DNA of 64,000 nucleotides from Xylophilus sp. Leaf220 (lineage in GTDB: Bacteria > Pseudomonadota > Gammaproteobacteria > Burkholderiales > Burkholderiaceae_C), in the NCBI RefSeq assembly GCF_001421705.1, contig NZ_LMKO01000001.1:920170-984169 (forward strand), read 5' to 3'. The translations under genes and the position numbers were made by a program. A model generated the notes under the pieces. That model was not told the origin of the DNA, searched no databases, and saw nothing but the letters and a program-made list of their open reading frames with translations. Of this stretch, positions 46,031 through 53,763 are shown in pieces. Each line of letters starts with the position of its first letter. The stretch's first letter is position 1.

Positions 46031-47437
46031 TCAGCCGGCCTGCTTGGCCGGGCGCTTCCAGTTGGTGATGCTGACCTGCCGGCCCCGCGCCACCGCCAGG
46101 GTGCCGGGCGGCGTGTCCTTGGTGATGGTGGAGCCGCCGGCCACCGTGGTGCGGGCGCCCAGCGTCACCGGCGCCACCAGCACGCAGTTGCTGCCCACGT
46201 GCACGTCGTCGCCGATGGTGGTGGTGTGCTTGTGCGCGCCGTCGTAGTTGGCGGTGATGCTGCCCGCGCCGTAGTTGACCCGCTCGCCCACCACCGCGTC
46301 GCCCAGGTACGCCAGGTGGTTGGCCTTGGCACCGTCGGCCAGCGTGGAGTTCTTCACCTCGACGAAGTTGCCGATGTGCACGTCGCGCCCCAGCCGGGCG
46401 CCGGGCCGCAGCCGGGCGAAGGGGCCGACGATGGCGCCCTCGCCCACCTCGACTCCGGCCCGTTCGCCGGCGATGTGGGTGAACGGATGCACCACCGCGC
46501 CCGCGGCGATCCGCGCATCGGCAACGACGCAGTGCGCGCCGATGCGCACGCCCTCGCCCAGGTGCACCGCGCCCTCGAAGACGCAGCCGACATCGATCTC
46601 GACGTCGGCGTCGCAGGTGAGCGTGCCGCGCACGTCGATGCGGGCCGGATCGGCCAGGCGGGTGCCGGCCTCCATCAACAGGTCCGCATTGCGGCGCTGG
46701 AAGGCGCGCTCCAGCGCGGCAAGCTGCACCGGGCTGTTGACGCCGGCCACCTCGACCGCATCGGCGGTCGGCACGCCCACCACCGGCACGCCGTCGGCCA
46801 CGGCCATGGCGACGATGTCGGTCAGGTAGTACTCGCCCTGGGCGTTGGTGTTGGAGAGGCGCGAGAGCCAGCCGGCCAGCCGGTCGGCCGGCACCGCCAT
46901 CACGCCGGTGTAGGTCTCGCGGATCGCGCGCTGGGCCTCGGTCGCGTCCTTGTGCTCGACGATGCCGCGCACCGCATCGCCTTCGCGCACGATGCGGCCG
47001 TAGCCGGTGGGGTCGTCCAGCGCGATCGTCAGCAGCGCCAGGGCGCCGGTGGCGGCGGCGGCCTGCATCGCGCGGAGCGTGGCGGCGGCGATCAGGGGCA
47101 CGTCGCCGTTGAGGACCAGCACGGTGCCCTCGGCGGCCAGCTGCGGCGCGGCCTGCTGCACCGCGTGGCCGGTGCCGAGCTGCGGCTCCTGGCGGGCGAA
47201 GCGCAGTTCGAAGGGCGAGACGTCCGGCGCGCCGACGGCGGCGTTCAGCGCCGACTCCACCAGGTCCGCGCCGTGGCCGGTCACCACCACCACCCGCCGC
47301 GCGCCGAGCGGTGCGACGGTGTCGAGCACGTGCTGCACCATCGGCCGGCCGGCAAGCCGGTGTAACACTTTCGGGAGGCGGCTTTTCATGCGGGTACCCT
47401 TGCCCGCAGCCATCACCACCACATCCAAAACCGCCAT
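46031..47437 (-). CDS. glmU: Bifunctional GlcNAc-1-phosphate uridyltransferase / glucosamine-1-phosphate acetyltransferase
   Basis: Makes UDP-GlcNAc. The 468 residues comprise an N-terminal nucleotidyltransferase (VVVMAAGKGTRMKSRLPKVLH, GTGHAVQQA, LVLNGDVPLI) and a C-terminal left-handed beta-helix of hexapeptide repeats with VGPFARLRPGARLG, GNFVEVKNSTL, HLAYLGDAVVGERVNYGAGSITANYDG. The ATG at 47437 sits two codons before the family start; upstream open codons do not match. The start codon overlaps, in opposite direction, a possible start of the DUF6279 gene. Together with glmS in this window it supplies cell-wall precursors. Confidence 0.96.
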   Translation of the reverse strand: MAVLDVVVMAAGKGTRMKSRLPKVLHRLAGRPMVQHVLDTVAPLGARRVVVVTGHGADLVESALNAAVGAPDVSPFELRFARQEPQLGTGHAVQQAAPQLAAEGTVLVLNGDVPLIAAATLRAMQAAAATGALALLTIALDDPTGYGRIVREGDAVRGIVEHKDATEAQRAIRETYTGVMAVPADRLAGWLSRLSNTNAQGEYYLTDIVAMAVADGVPVVGVPTADAVEVAGVNSPVQLAALERAFQRRNADLLMEAGTRLADPARIDVRGTLTCDADVEIDVGCVFEGAVHLGEGVRIGAHCVVADARIAAGAVVHPFTHIAGERAGVEVGEGAIVGPFARLRPGARLGRDVHIGNFVEVKNSTLADGAKANHLAYLGDAVVGERVNYGAGSITANYDGAHKHTTTIGDDVHVGSNCVLVAPVTLGARTTVAGGSTITKDTPPGTLAVARGRQVSITNWKRPAKQAG

Positions 47438-47477
47438 GAACGCTCCTTCTCGGCTGCCCGCCGTACCGCCCCGGCGC

Positions 47478-48356
47478 ATGCCCGGGCCATGGTGGCGGAT
47501 TATCGGCGCGACCGGCGCCGCGGTGGTGCTCGTGGCGCTGCAGGGCTGCAGCGCGATCAAGCTGGGCTACAACCAGTCGCCCGAGATCGCCTACTGGTGG
47601 CTCGACGGGTATGTCGATTTCGAGGGCGACCAGACCCGCAAGGTGCGCGAGGACCTGGCCGCGCTTCAGCAGTGGCACCGCACGGCCGAGCTGCCCCAGG
47701 TCGACACGCTGCTGGCCCAGGCGGAGAAGCTGGCGCTGCAGAACGTGGTGCCGGCGCAGACCTGCCAGATCGCCGAAGGCATCCGTACGCGCCTGATGGC
47801 CCTGGCGCAGAAGGCCGAGGCGCCGCTGACCGTCGCCGCGCTGGACCTGGAGCCGCAGCAGATCGTCAACGTGCGGCGGAAGTTCGAGCGCAACAACGCC
47901 GAGTACCGCAAGGAATGGCTGGAGGTGACGCTGCCCGAGCAGCGGGCCCTGCGCTTCAAGCAGGTGCTTGAGCGCAGCGAGACGATGTACGGCCGCCTCG
48001 ACGGCGCCCAGCGCGACGCGATCCGGCTGCAGATCGAGCGATCGAGCTTCGATGCCCAGCGCAGCCATGCCGAATCCCTGCGCCGCCAGCAGGACGTGCT
48101 GCAGACGCTGGAGAAGCTGCACGCCGGCAACCCGTCGCTGGCCGAGGCCCGCGCCGCCATCCACGGCGTGATGGAGCGCGCCTTTAACACGCCCGACCCC
48201 GCCCTGCGCAAGTACCAGGAGACGCTGCTGCGCGAGGGCTGCGACAGCGCCGCAACCGTCCACAACAGCACCTCGGTCGCGCAACGGGAGAGTGCGCTGA
48301 AGCGGCTCCAGGGCTACCGGCGCGACATCAAGATCCTCATGGCACAGGAGCCATGA
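47478..48356 (+). CDS. DUF6279 family lipoprotein
   Basis: Outer-membrane-type lipoprotein of about 292 residues. The signal ends at LVALQGCSAIKLGYNQ (lipobox LQGC). The DUF6279 signature is LGYNQSPEIAYWWLDGYVDFEGDQTRKVREDL, and the rest is highly helical with many Glu, Gln and Arg. Function is unknown. I chose the ATG at 47478 because it directly precedes the signal helix. An ATG at 47436 is in frame but overlaps the divergent glmU start by two bases. No strong ribosome site precedes either. A terminator follows at once. Confidence 0.85.
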   Translation: MPGPWWRIIGATGAAVVLVALQGCSAIKLGYNQSPEIAYWWLDGYVDFEGDQTRKVREDLAALQQWHRTAELPQVDTLLAQAEKLALQNVVPAQTCQIAEGIRTRLMALAQKAEAPLTVAALDLEPQQIVNVRRKFERNNAEYRKEWLEVTLPEQRALRFKQVLERSETMYGRLDGAQRDAIRLQIERSSFDAQRSHAESLRRQQDVLQTLEKLHAGNPSLAEARAAIHGVMERAFNTPDPALRKYQETLLREGCDSAATVHNSTSVAQRESALKRLQGYRRDIKILMAQEP

Positions 48357-48384
48357 AAAAACCGCGGACGGTGCCGCGGTTTTA
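48356..48384. terminator. Intrinsic terminator after the DUF6279 gene
   Basis: AAAACCGCGG (48358-48367), a 6-nt loop, CCGCGGTTTT (48374-48383). The A-run on the left and T-run on the right allow it to work for both the lipoprotein gene and the convergent stress-protein gene. Confidence 0.85.
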
Positions 48385-48406
48385 GGGTTCTAGCCGAGAA
48401 GCTGCC

Positions 48407-48928
48407 TTAGCGCGATTCGACGGTGGGCGCGCCTGGCGTGTTGCGCACCGTGGCGTTCTCGCCCAGGTCCGGCGTCTTGCCGGCGATGGCAGCGGCCGCC
48501 ATCGAGATCAGCCGCACCATGCTGCTGGAGTTGGCATCCCAGTATTCCGCCGTCTCCACGTCGACCCGAAGCAGCGCGAGCGACGGATCTTCCTTGCCGT
48601 CGGGAAACCACGGCTTGGCCATCGGCAACCACAGCTCGTCAATCTTGGCGCGGTCGTAGACGATTTCGGAACTGCCGGTCACCGACACGTAGCTGGCGCT
48701 GCTCTGCTTGGCGAAGGCGACGTTCAGTTCGCCCGACTTGGCCTGCTTCTCGGGCGATGGGCGGGTGAAGAACCAGAGACTGCCGGCCGCGTCGATCTGC
48801 AGCGGCATCATCGGGCGGCTGGTCAGGGCGCCGTGCGCATCGTGCGTGGTGAGCATGCCGGGGCCGATGTCGTCGATCAGGTCGGCGACCTTCTGCATGC
48901 CGGGATTCTTCTGCGGTTCGATCTTCAT
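48407..48928 (-). CDS. Pyridoxamine-5'-phosphate-oxidase-fold general stress protein
   Basis: A 173-residue split-barrel protein of the general-stress FMN-binding-like group. It has a GMLTTHDAHGALTSRPMMP strand, LWFFTRPSPEKQAKSGELNVAFAK and SVTGSSEIVYDRAKIDELWLPMAKPWFPDGKEDPSLALLRVDVETAEYWD, a pattern typical of the subgroup. It may bind flavin; an oxidase reaction is not established. The start is the ATG at 48928, 49 bp after the poly-Gln gene on the same strand, so the two may share a transcript. Confidence 0.88.
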   Translation of the reverse strand: MKIEPQKNPGMQKVADLIDDIGPGMLTTHDAHGALTSRPMMPLQIDAAGSLWFFTRPSPEKQAKSGELNVAFAKQSSASYVSVTGSSEIVYDRAKIDELWLPMAKPWFPDGKEDPSLALLRVDVETAEYWDANSSSMVRLISMAAAAIAGKTPDLGENATVRNTPGAPTVESR

Positions 48929-48977
48929 GGGGGATGGCGCCAGGCGCTGAAATGGAGGTCGGAGGGAAGAGGACGCG

Positions 48978-49325
48978 TCAGGCGTCCACGTTCATGCTGG
49001 CTTCGTCGATGTACGACTTGGTCTCGCCGGGCGTGTCGGTGCCGTTCTTCAGGCGGCCGACCGGGGTGCCGCCATGGCCGCCGTGCCTGCCGTCCTTGGA
49101 CGCTGCCGGCTTGTCGCTTTGGTGCGCGGGCGCCGGGCGGTGGACCGGCTGACCGTCGCCGTCCTGCGAGAAGGGTTGGAAGTCGGTCGAGCCCTGCTGC
49201 TGCTGCAGCCGCCGTACCGGCGGAACCTGCTGTTGCTGCTGTTGCTGGAGGCGGCCGCCGAAGCGGTGAGCGCCTGCGCCGCGGACTTGACGGTTGGCGC
49301 CGAAAGATGCGATGGATTGGTTCAT
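48978..49325 (-). CDS. Poly-glutamine hypothetical protein
   Basis: A 115-residue, low-complexity protein I do not recognise. It contains LQQQQQQQVPPVRRLQQQQG near residues 26-45, then His/Gly-rich stretches (KDGRHGGHGGTP) and an ending YIDEASMNVDA. It is probably disordered. Its ATG at 49325 was chosen because the earlier codons show no ribosome site. It lies upstream of the stress-protein gene in the same direction. Poly-Gln tracts are uncommon in bacteria and can change length by slippage. Confidence 0.55.
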   Translation of the reverse strand: MNQSIASFGANRQVRGAGAHRFGGRLQQQQQQQVPPVRRLQQQQGSTDFQPFSQDGDGQPVHRPAPAHQSDKPAASKDGRHGGHGGTPVGRLKNGTDTPGETKSYIDEASMNVDA

Positions 49326-49466
49326 GTGAAGCCCCTGGACAAGCTGCCGTGCGATGCATCGGCAGAGCATTTGAGCTTATGGACACGCATGCCACCGAGG
49401 TGTCGTCCGGCGACAGGCCCGTGCGTCAGCATCTGCCTACAGGGTCAAAATGCGAGCGGTGCAGGC

Positions 49467-49512
49467 CCGCAGCCGGCGCGGTACGCCGACTTCCAGCTAC
49501 GAAATCGATAGC
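49467..49512 (+). repeat. Palindromic repeat family 1, copy G
   Basis: CCGCAGCCGGCGCG, ACGCCGACTTCCA, then GCTAC (49496-49500), seven bases and ATAGC (49508-49512). It lies 28 bp past the stop of the Crp/Fnr gene. The left stem is imperfect. Confidence 0.75.
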
Positions 49513-49540
49513 GGCCCCGCCGGGGCCCGCTGCGCGACCA

Positions 49541-50314
49541 CTAGATCAACGGCACGTTGCCCAGCGGCCTGTCGTAGTAGTCGGCCATGGTCTCCAGACC
49601 GCGGGGATCGACCATGTGCAGCCGCCCGCTGCGGATCACATGCAGGCCGAGCTGCGCCAGCCGCCGCAGGGTCTTGTTGGTATGGACCAGCGACAGGCCC
49701 AGCGCGTCGGCCAGGTGCTGCTGGGTGAACGGAAAGGCGATACTGCCGTCGGCCGCCAGGCCCAGGCGCTCGGCCCGGCGGTAGAGCTGCACCAGCAGCA
49801 TGGCCACCCGCTCGGTCGCGTTGCGGCGGCCGTTGGTGAGCAGGTTCTCGTCCACGATCCGCTCCTGGCTGGCACTGAGCCAGGTGAGGGCATAGCCGAG
49901 CCGCGGATCCTGCTGGTAGAACTCCCACAACCGGTCGCGTGGGAAGACGCAGAGGAGCACGTCGGTCAGCGCCTCGACGCCGTGGGTGGCGTTGTCGGTC
50001 AGTTCCTGCTGCAATCCGATGAAATCGCCCGGCAGCAGGAAGTTGAGGATCTGACGGCGCCCATCGCTGAGCGTCTTGTAGCGCATCGCCCAGCCGTCGT
50101 AGAGGGTGAACAGCTGGGTGCCCAGCCGGTTCTCCGGGATGATCTGCTGGCCGGCTGCCATCGGCCGGGTGCCGACGCGGAACGATTCCAGGAAAAGCAG
50201 CTGCTCCTGCGTCGCGGGCGAGAAGGCGCCGGTGGTGCGGAGGCCGCAGGCGGTACAGGTCGGCGGGCATGCCGTCGGGGCGGCGAAGTCGGGTGTCGTC
50301 ACGGTGGCACGCAT
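49541..50314 (-). CDS. Crp/Fnr-family regulator with N-terminal Cys cluster
   Basis: A 257-residue regulator. Near the N-terminus C16, C20 and C23 (TACPPTCTACGLRT) form a possible metal or Fe-S site, although the spacing differs from classical FNR. The cyclic-nucleotide-binding-like barrel (about 40-150) includes LYDGWAMRYKTLSDGRRQILNFLLPGDFIGLQ and a further Cys in DVLLCVFPRDRL. The C-terminal helix-turn-helix is FTQQHLADALGLSLVHTNKTLRRL. It lacks the Arg and Glu pattern expected for cAMP binding, so redox or O2 sensing is more likely (inference). A BLUF photoreceptor gene diverges from it. Confidence 0.88.
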   Translation of the reverse strand: MRATVTTPDFAAPTACPPTCTACGLRTTGAFSPATQEQLLFLESFRVGTRPMAAGQQIIPENRLGTQLFTLYDGWAMRYKTLSDGRRQILNFLLPGDFIGLQQELTDNATHGVEALTDVLLCVFPRDRLWEFYQQDPRLGYALTWLSASQERIVDENLLTNGRRNATERVAMLLVQLYRRAERLGLAADGSIAFPFTQQHLADALGLSLVHTNKTLRRLAQLGLHVIRSGRLHMVDPRGLETMADYYDRPLGNVPLI

Positions 50315-50392
50315 CTTACGAGCGGCCCGCTGTGTCTTTTGACATGGCGCACCGGCTGCGCACTGCCTACACTGCGCGGACTACTGTGTTTT

Positions 50393-50785
50393 ATGACAGA
50401 TATTCACCACATCCTCTACACCAGCACCCTGTCGCCCGACACGCCCGTCACCGCCGTGGCGGCCATCCTCGGCAGCGCCCGGCGGTACAACCTGAAGGCC
50501 GGCATCACCGGCATCCTGGTCTTCGACGGCATCAACTTCTGCCAGTACCTCGAGGGCGATGCCGAGGCGATTGCGCACTGCACCGAGCGCATCCGCCGGG
50601 ATACACGCCACGGCGGGTTCCAGATGCTGCACCAGGGCGAAATGCCGGCACGCCGGTTCGAGCGTTTCAGCCTGGGCTACGCCACCACCGATACCGAGGC
50701 GGTGATCGCCCACCTGAGCAGCCTGCGCGGTCCGGCCGCGTGGGACTATTTCGAGCAGTTGCTGCCCACGCTCGATCTCGACTGA
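50393..50785 (+). CDS. Short BLUF blue-light photoreceptor
   Basis: A 130-residue, single-domain BLUF protein that should bind FAD. The residues needed for the photocycle are in place: Y9 in HILYTS, N33 in ARRYNLKAGITG and Q51 in FCQYLEGD. RRDTRHGGFQMLHQGE and RRFERFSLGYA complete the domain, with Leu rather than Trp in the FSLGY segment. No output domain is fused, so it must act by binding another protein, like PixD-type proteins. The ATG at 50393 is 78 bp from the divergent Crp/Fnr start, so they probably share a control region. Confidence 0.9.
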   Translation: MTDIHHILYTSTLSPDTPVTAVAAILGSARRYNLKAGITGILVFDGINFCQYLEGDAEAIAHCTERIRRDTRHGGFQMLHQGEMPARRFERFSLGYATTDTEAVIAHLSSLRGPAAWDYFEQLLPTLDLD

Positions 50786-50828
50786 GAAGTCACGAGAGAG
50801 CTCCGGCGACGGACGGGCGGTTCGGCCG

Positions 50829-51263
50829 TCAGCACTGCCGGGCCGCAGGCCCCGGCCGCCAGCGCACCAGGCCGGCGGCCAGCGCCACGAGTGCGCCGCC
50901 GAACCGCCAGCCCGCGCGACGCACCCGGCGCCACTGGCGGGCGACCTGGGCGGCCTGCAGGGCGACATCACCGGCGGCACCCCGGGAGGGCGACCAGTCG
51001 AACGCCACCGGTTCCCCGGACGACCGCGGCTCCAGCACGATCCTTCCGCCGCGCGGCAACGGAAAGCCGTCGCCTGGCGCCAGGAACCAGTCGCCGCCCC
51101 GCGGCCCCGGCCCACCGCACGGATGACCGCCGCCGTCGCGGGTGATCCAGGCGCCGCCGGAACGGATCCGCAGCACGCCCGCGCACGCCGTGCGGATCGC
51201 TACCGCGCGACCGGCGTCCACGGTCTGGCATTGTTGCTTCCTGAGCATGGTTGGGCGGTGCAT
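50829..51263 (-). CDS. DUF2917 domain protein
   Basis: A 144-residue protein whose first half carries DUF2917: VLRIRSGGAWITRDGG and GDWFLAPGDGFPLPRGGRIVLEPR, a small cupin-like beta fold. The C-terminal half is Ala/Arg-rich with one weakly hydrophobic stretch (FGGALVALAAGLVRW). Function is unknown. The ATG at 51263 was taken; an internal ATG at 51248 is also possible. It is divergent from a LysR-type regulator, a pairing I recall from other Burkholderiales, so it is probably that regulator's target. Confidence 0.8.
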   Translation of the reverse strand: MHRPTMLRKQQCQTVDAGRAVAIRTACAGVLRIRSGGAWITRDGGGHPCGGPGPRGGDWFLAPGDGFPLPRGGRIVLEPRSSGEPVAFDWSPSRGAAGDVALQAAQVARQWRRVRRAGWRFGGALVALAAGLVRWRPGPAARQC

Positions 51264-51343
51264 GGCGGGCTTTCGTTGGCTGTCTGGATGGGTTCGATGG
51301 TCGGAGCAGCACGCCGCAGCGTCCAATGAAATCGTGCGTTCCG

Positions 51344-51366
51344 ATTGATACGATTCGGGCATCAAT
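51344..51366. promoter_or_regulatory. LysR-type binding site (ATTGAT-N11-ATCAAT)
   Basis: A perfect 6-bp dyad with the T-N11-A spacing typical of LysR regulators, 15 bp before the LysR gene's ATG and about 80 bp from the DUF2917 start. It could control both divergent genes. Confidence 0.65.
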
Positions 51367-51380
51367 ACCAGGATCGCGCC

Positions 51381-52373
51381 ATGTCCCAGAACGCCCCGCA
51401 GGCCCCGCTTCGCACCCGCCCCGTCGGCATGGGCCACCTGCGCGCGTTCGAGGCGGTGGCGCGGCACCTCAATTTCCGCGCGGCGGCCGAGGAGTTGTCG
51501 CTCACCCAGTCGGCGGTGAGCCGCCAGATCCAGGGGCTGGAGGACGACGTGGGCGTGCCGCTGTTCCTGCGCCACACCCGGGCGGTGGAGCTGACCGGCG
51601 CCGGCGCCCAGTTGCTGCGGGCGCTGCAGCCCGGCATGTACGGCATCGACGGCGCGGTGCGGCAGATCCGGCAGACGGCCGGGAGGCGCAGCGTGGCGAT
51701 CAGCACCTGGGCGTCGTTCGCGTCGATGTGGCTGATCCCACGGCTGGAGGCCTTCCAGCGGGCCCACCCCGACATCGACATCCGCATCGACGCGACCGAC
51801 GTGCCGGTCGACATGGACACCACCGACGTCGACGTGGCCCTGCGCTACACCCTGCCCTCGCGGGTGCTGGCCAGCGCCGAGCGGCTGTTCGGCGAGCAGT
51901 TGTCGGTCGTGGCGAGCCCCTGGCTGCTGCAGAGCGGCGAACCGCTGAAGAAGCCCGCCGACGTGAACCGCTTCACCCTGATCGAGGCGGGCGACCTGTA
52001 CCGCTCCCACCATAACGAGTGGCTGAGTTGGCACCGCTGGAGCCATGCCCACGGCGTGCAGCGGCTCGAGCCGCGGCGCTGGCTGTACTTCAACTACGCC
52101 CACCAGATCGCCCAGGCGGCCCTGGCCGGCCAGGGCGTGGCGCTGGCCCGCATGCCGATGGTGGCCGACAGCCTGGCCAACGGCGACCTGGTGGAGATCC
52201 TGCCGGGCCACCGGCTCGGGTCGCCGCTGGCCTACTGGCTGCTGGTGGGCCCGCGCAGCCGGCAGCGGTCGGAAGTGCAGGCCCTGGTCGAGTGGATCCG
52301 CAGCGAGGCGGCCGTCACCCGCGGCACGATCGGCGACGGCCAGGACACCGACCTGGACGCCCACGCCGATTGA
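51381..52373 (+). CDS. LysR-family (GcvA-like) transcriptional regulator
   Basis: A 330-residue regulator. The helix-turn-helix is LRAFEAVARHLNFRAAAEELSLTQSAVSRQIQGLEDDVGVPLF. The effector domain begins VAISTWASFASMWLIPRLEAFQRAHPDIDIRI and has DVDVALRYTLP, as in GcvA/AmpR-type members. I chose the ATG at 51381 because it follows the LysR box and starts just before the DNA-binding helix; an earlier in-frame ATG would place the box inside the gene. The ligand is unknown. The target is probably the divergent DUF2917 gene and itself. Confidence 0.92.
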   Translation: MSQNAPQAPLRTRPVGMGHLRAFEAVARHLNFRAAAEELSLTQSAVSRQIQGLEDDVGVPLFLRHTRAVELTGAGAQLLRALQPGMYGIDGAVRQIRQTAGRRSVAISTWASFASMWLIPRLEAFQRAHPDIDIRIDATDVPVDMDTTDVDVALRYTLPSRVLASAERLFGEQLSVVASPWLLQSGEPLKKPADVNRFTLIEAGDLYRSHHNEWLSWHRWSHAHGVQRLEPRRWLYFNYAHQIAQAALAGQGVALARMPMVADSLANGDLVEILPGHRLGSPLAYWLLVGPRSRQRSEVQALVEWIRSEAAVTRGTIGDGQDTDLDAHAD

Positions 52374-52395
52374 CGCACCTGCTGCCGGCAGGCGG

Positions 52396-53628
52396 TCAGC
52401 CCAGCACCACCTTCGCGAACTTGCGCTTGCCCACCTGCACCACGTAGGTTCCGGCGGCCAGCTTCAGGCCCTTGTCGCTGACCACGCTGCCGTCGACCCG
52501 CACGCCGCCGCCGTCGACCAGACGGTGGGCCTCGCTGCCGGAGGCGGCCAGGTTCGCCTGCTTGAGCAACGCGCCGATGCCGAGCGGCGCGCCGGCCAGC
52601 AGCACCTCGGGAATGTCGTCGGGCACGCCGCCCTTGCTGCGGTTGGCGAAATCGGCCTCGGCCGCGTCGGCATCGGCCGCGCTGTGGAAGCGTGCGGTGA
52701 TCTCCTTGGCCAGCATCACCTTCGCCTCCTTCGGGTTGCGCCCGCCGGCCACTTCGGCCTTCAGCGCGGCGATCTCCTCCAGCGACTTGAACGACAGCAG
52801 GGTGAACCAGTCCCACATCAGCGTGTCCGAGATCGACAGCACCTTGGCGAACATGGTGTTGGCCGGCTCGGCGATGCCGATGTAGTTGTTCTTCGACTTC
52901 GACATCTTGTCGACGCCGTCGAGCCCCACCAGCAGCGGCATCGTCAGCACGCACTGCGGCTCCTGGCCGTACTCCTGCTGCAGGTGGCGGCCCATCAGCA
53001 GGTTGAACTTCTGGTCGGTGCCGCCGAGCTCCAGGTCGGACCGGAGGGCGACCGAGTCGTAGCCCTGCATCAGCGGGTACAGGAACTCGTGCACGCTGAT
53101 CGACTGGCCGCCGGTGAAGCGCTTGTGGAAATCGTCGCGCTCCATCATCCGGGCCACGGTGTACTTGGCGGCCAGCTGGATCATGCCGGTGGCGCCCAGC
53201 GGCTCGCTCCATTCGCTGTTGTAGCGGATCTCGGTGCGGGCCGGGTCCAGCACCATGCTGGCCTGGCGGTAGTAGGTCTCGGCGTTGGCCTTGATCTGCT
53301 CGGGCGTGAGCGGCGGCCGGGTGCTGTTGCGGCCCGACGGATCGCCGATCAGGCTGGTGAAATCGCCGATCAGGAAGATCACCTGGTGGCCCAGGTCCTG
53401 CAGCTGGCGCATCTTGTTGAGCACCACCGTGTGGCCGATGTGGATGTCGGGCGCCGTCGGGTCCAGGCCCAATTTGATCCGCAGCGGCACGCCGGTGGCC
53501 TCCGATCGCGCAAGTTTGTGCTGCCATTCGTGTCGGGGAAGCAACTCGTCGGCGCCTCGCAACGATATGTCGAGCGCTCGTCCTACACGATCGGTCACGG
53601 GATACGTTGTAACGGCAGATTGATTCAT
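52396..53628 (-). CDS. tyrS: Tyrosyl-tRNA synthetase
   Basis: Charges tRNA-Tyr. The 410 residues form a class I synthetase with HIGH in [17 protein letters not shown] and KMSKS in [25 protein letters not shown], the C-terminal S4 domain ([37 protein letters not shown]) and a KMSKS-type order identify TyrRS of the TyrZ-like group found in beta-proteobacteria. The ATG at 53628 is clear; the open frame upstream is antisense to the M23 gene. It is divergent from the M23 peptidase. Confidence 0.97.
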   Translation of the reverse strand: MNQSAVTTYPVTDRVGRALDISLRGADELLPRHEWQHKLARSEATGVPLRIKLGLDPTAPDIHIGHTVVLNKMRQLQDLGHQVIFLIGDFTSLIGDPSGRNSTRPPLTPEQIKANAETYYRQASMVLDPARTEIRYNSEWSEPLGATGMIQLAAKYTVARMMERDDFHKRFTGGQSISVHEFLYPLMQGYDSVALRSDLELGGTDQKFNLLMGRHLQQEYGQEPQCVLTMPLLVGLDGVDKMSKSKNNYIGIAEPANTMFAKVLSISDTLMWDWFTLLSFKSLEEIAALKAEVAGGRNPKEAKVMLAKEITARFHSAADADAAEADFANRSKGGVPDDIPEVLLAGAPLGIGALLKQANLAASGSEAHRLVDGGGVRVDGSVVSDKGLKLAAGTYVVQVGKRKFAKVVLG

Positions 53629-53675
53629 AAGGGTTTTGTAGAAGGCCAGGGTCCGGTGCGCCGCTATACTCGCCA

Positions 53676-53711
53676 GCAGCCCGCCACCCGATTTTAGGTG
53701 GCCTGCTTTTT
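53676..53711 (+). terminator. Terminator-like hairpin in the leader of the M23 peptidase gene
   Basis: GCAG (53676-53679) pairs with CTGC (53703-53706) and GCCACC (53683-53688) with GGTGGC (53697-53702), leaving a 3-nt bulge and an 8-nt loop, followed by TTTTT (53707-53711). A TATACT (53665-53670) just upstream could be a -10. If so, transcription would meet this structure at once, as in an attenuator. Confidence 0.45.
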
Positions 53712-53763
53712 GCACCCGGTCCCACCGAGGCGTGCAAAGAACACCTCCCAAGAACAAGGCCCG

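Noticed and set aside
45213-48284. A 1023-codon minus-strand open frame across the kinase, glmU and DUF6279 genes
   Set aside because: It overlaps real genes on both strands and reads as Arg/Gly/Ala-rich noise.
50339-50373. TTGACA (50339-50344) and TACACT (50368-50373) as a promoter for the BLUF gene
   Set aside because: The 23-bp spacing is too long for a sigma-70 promoter.
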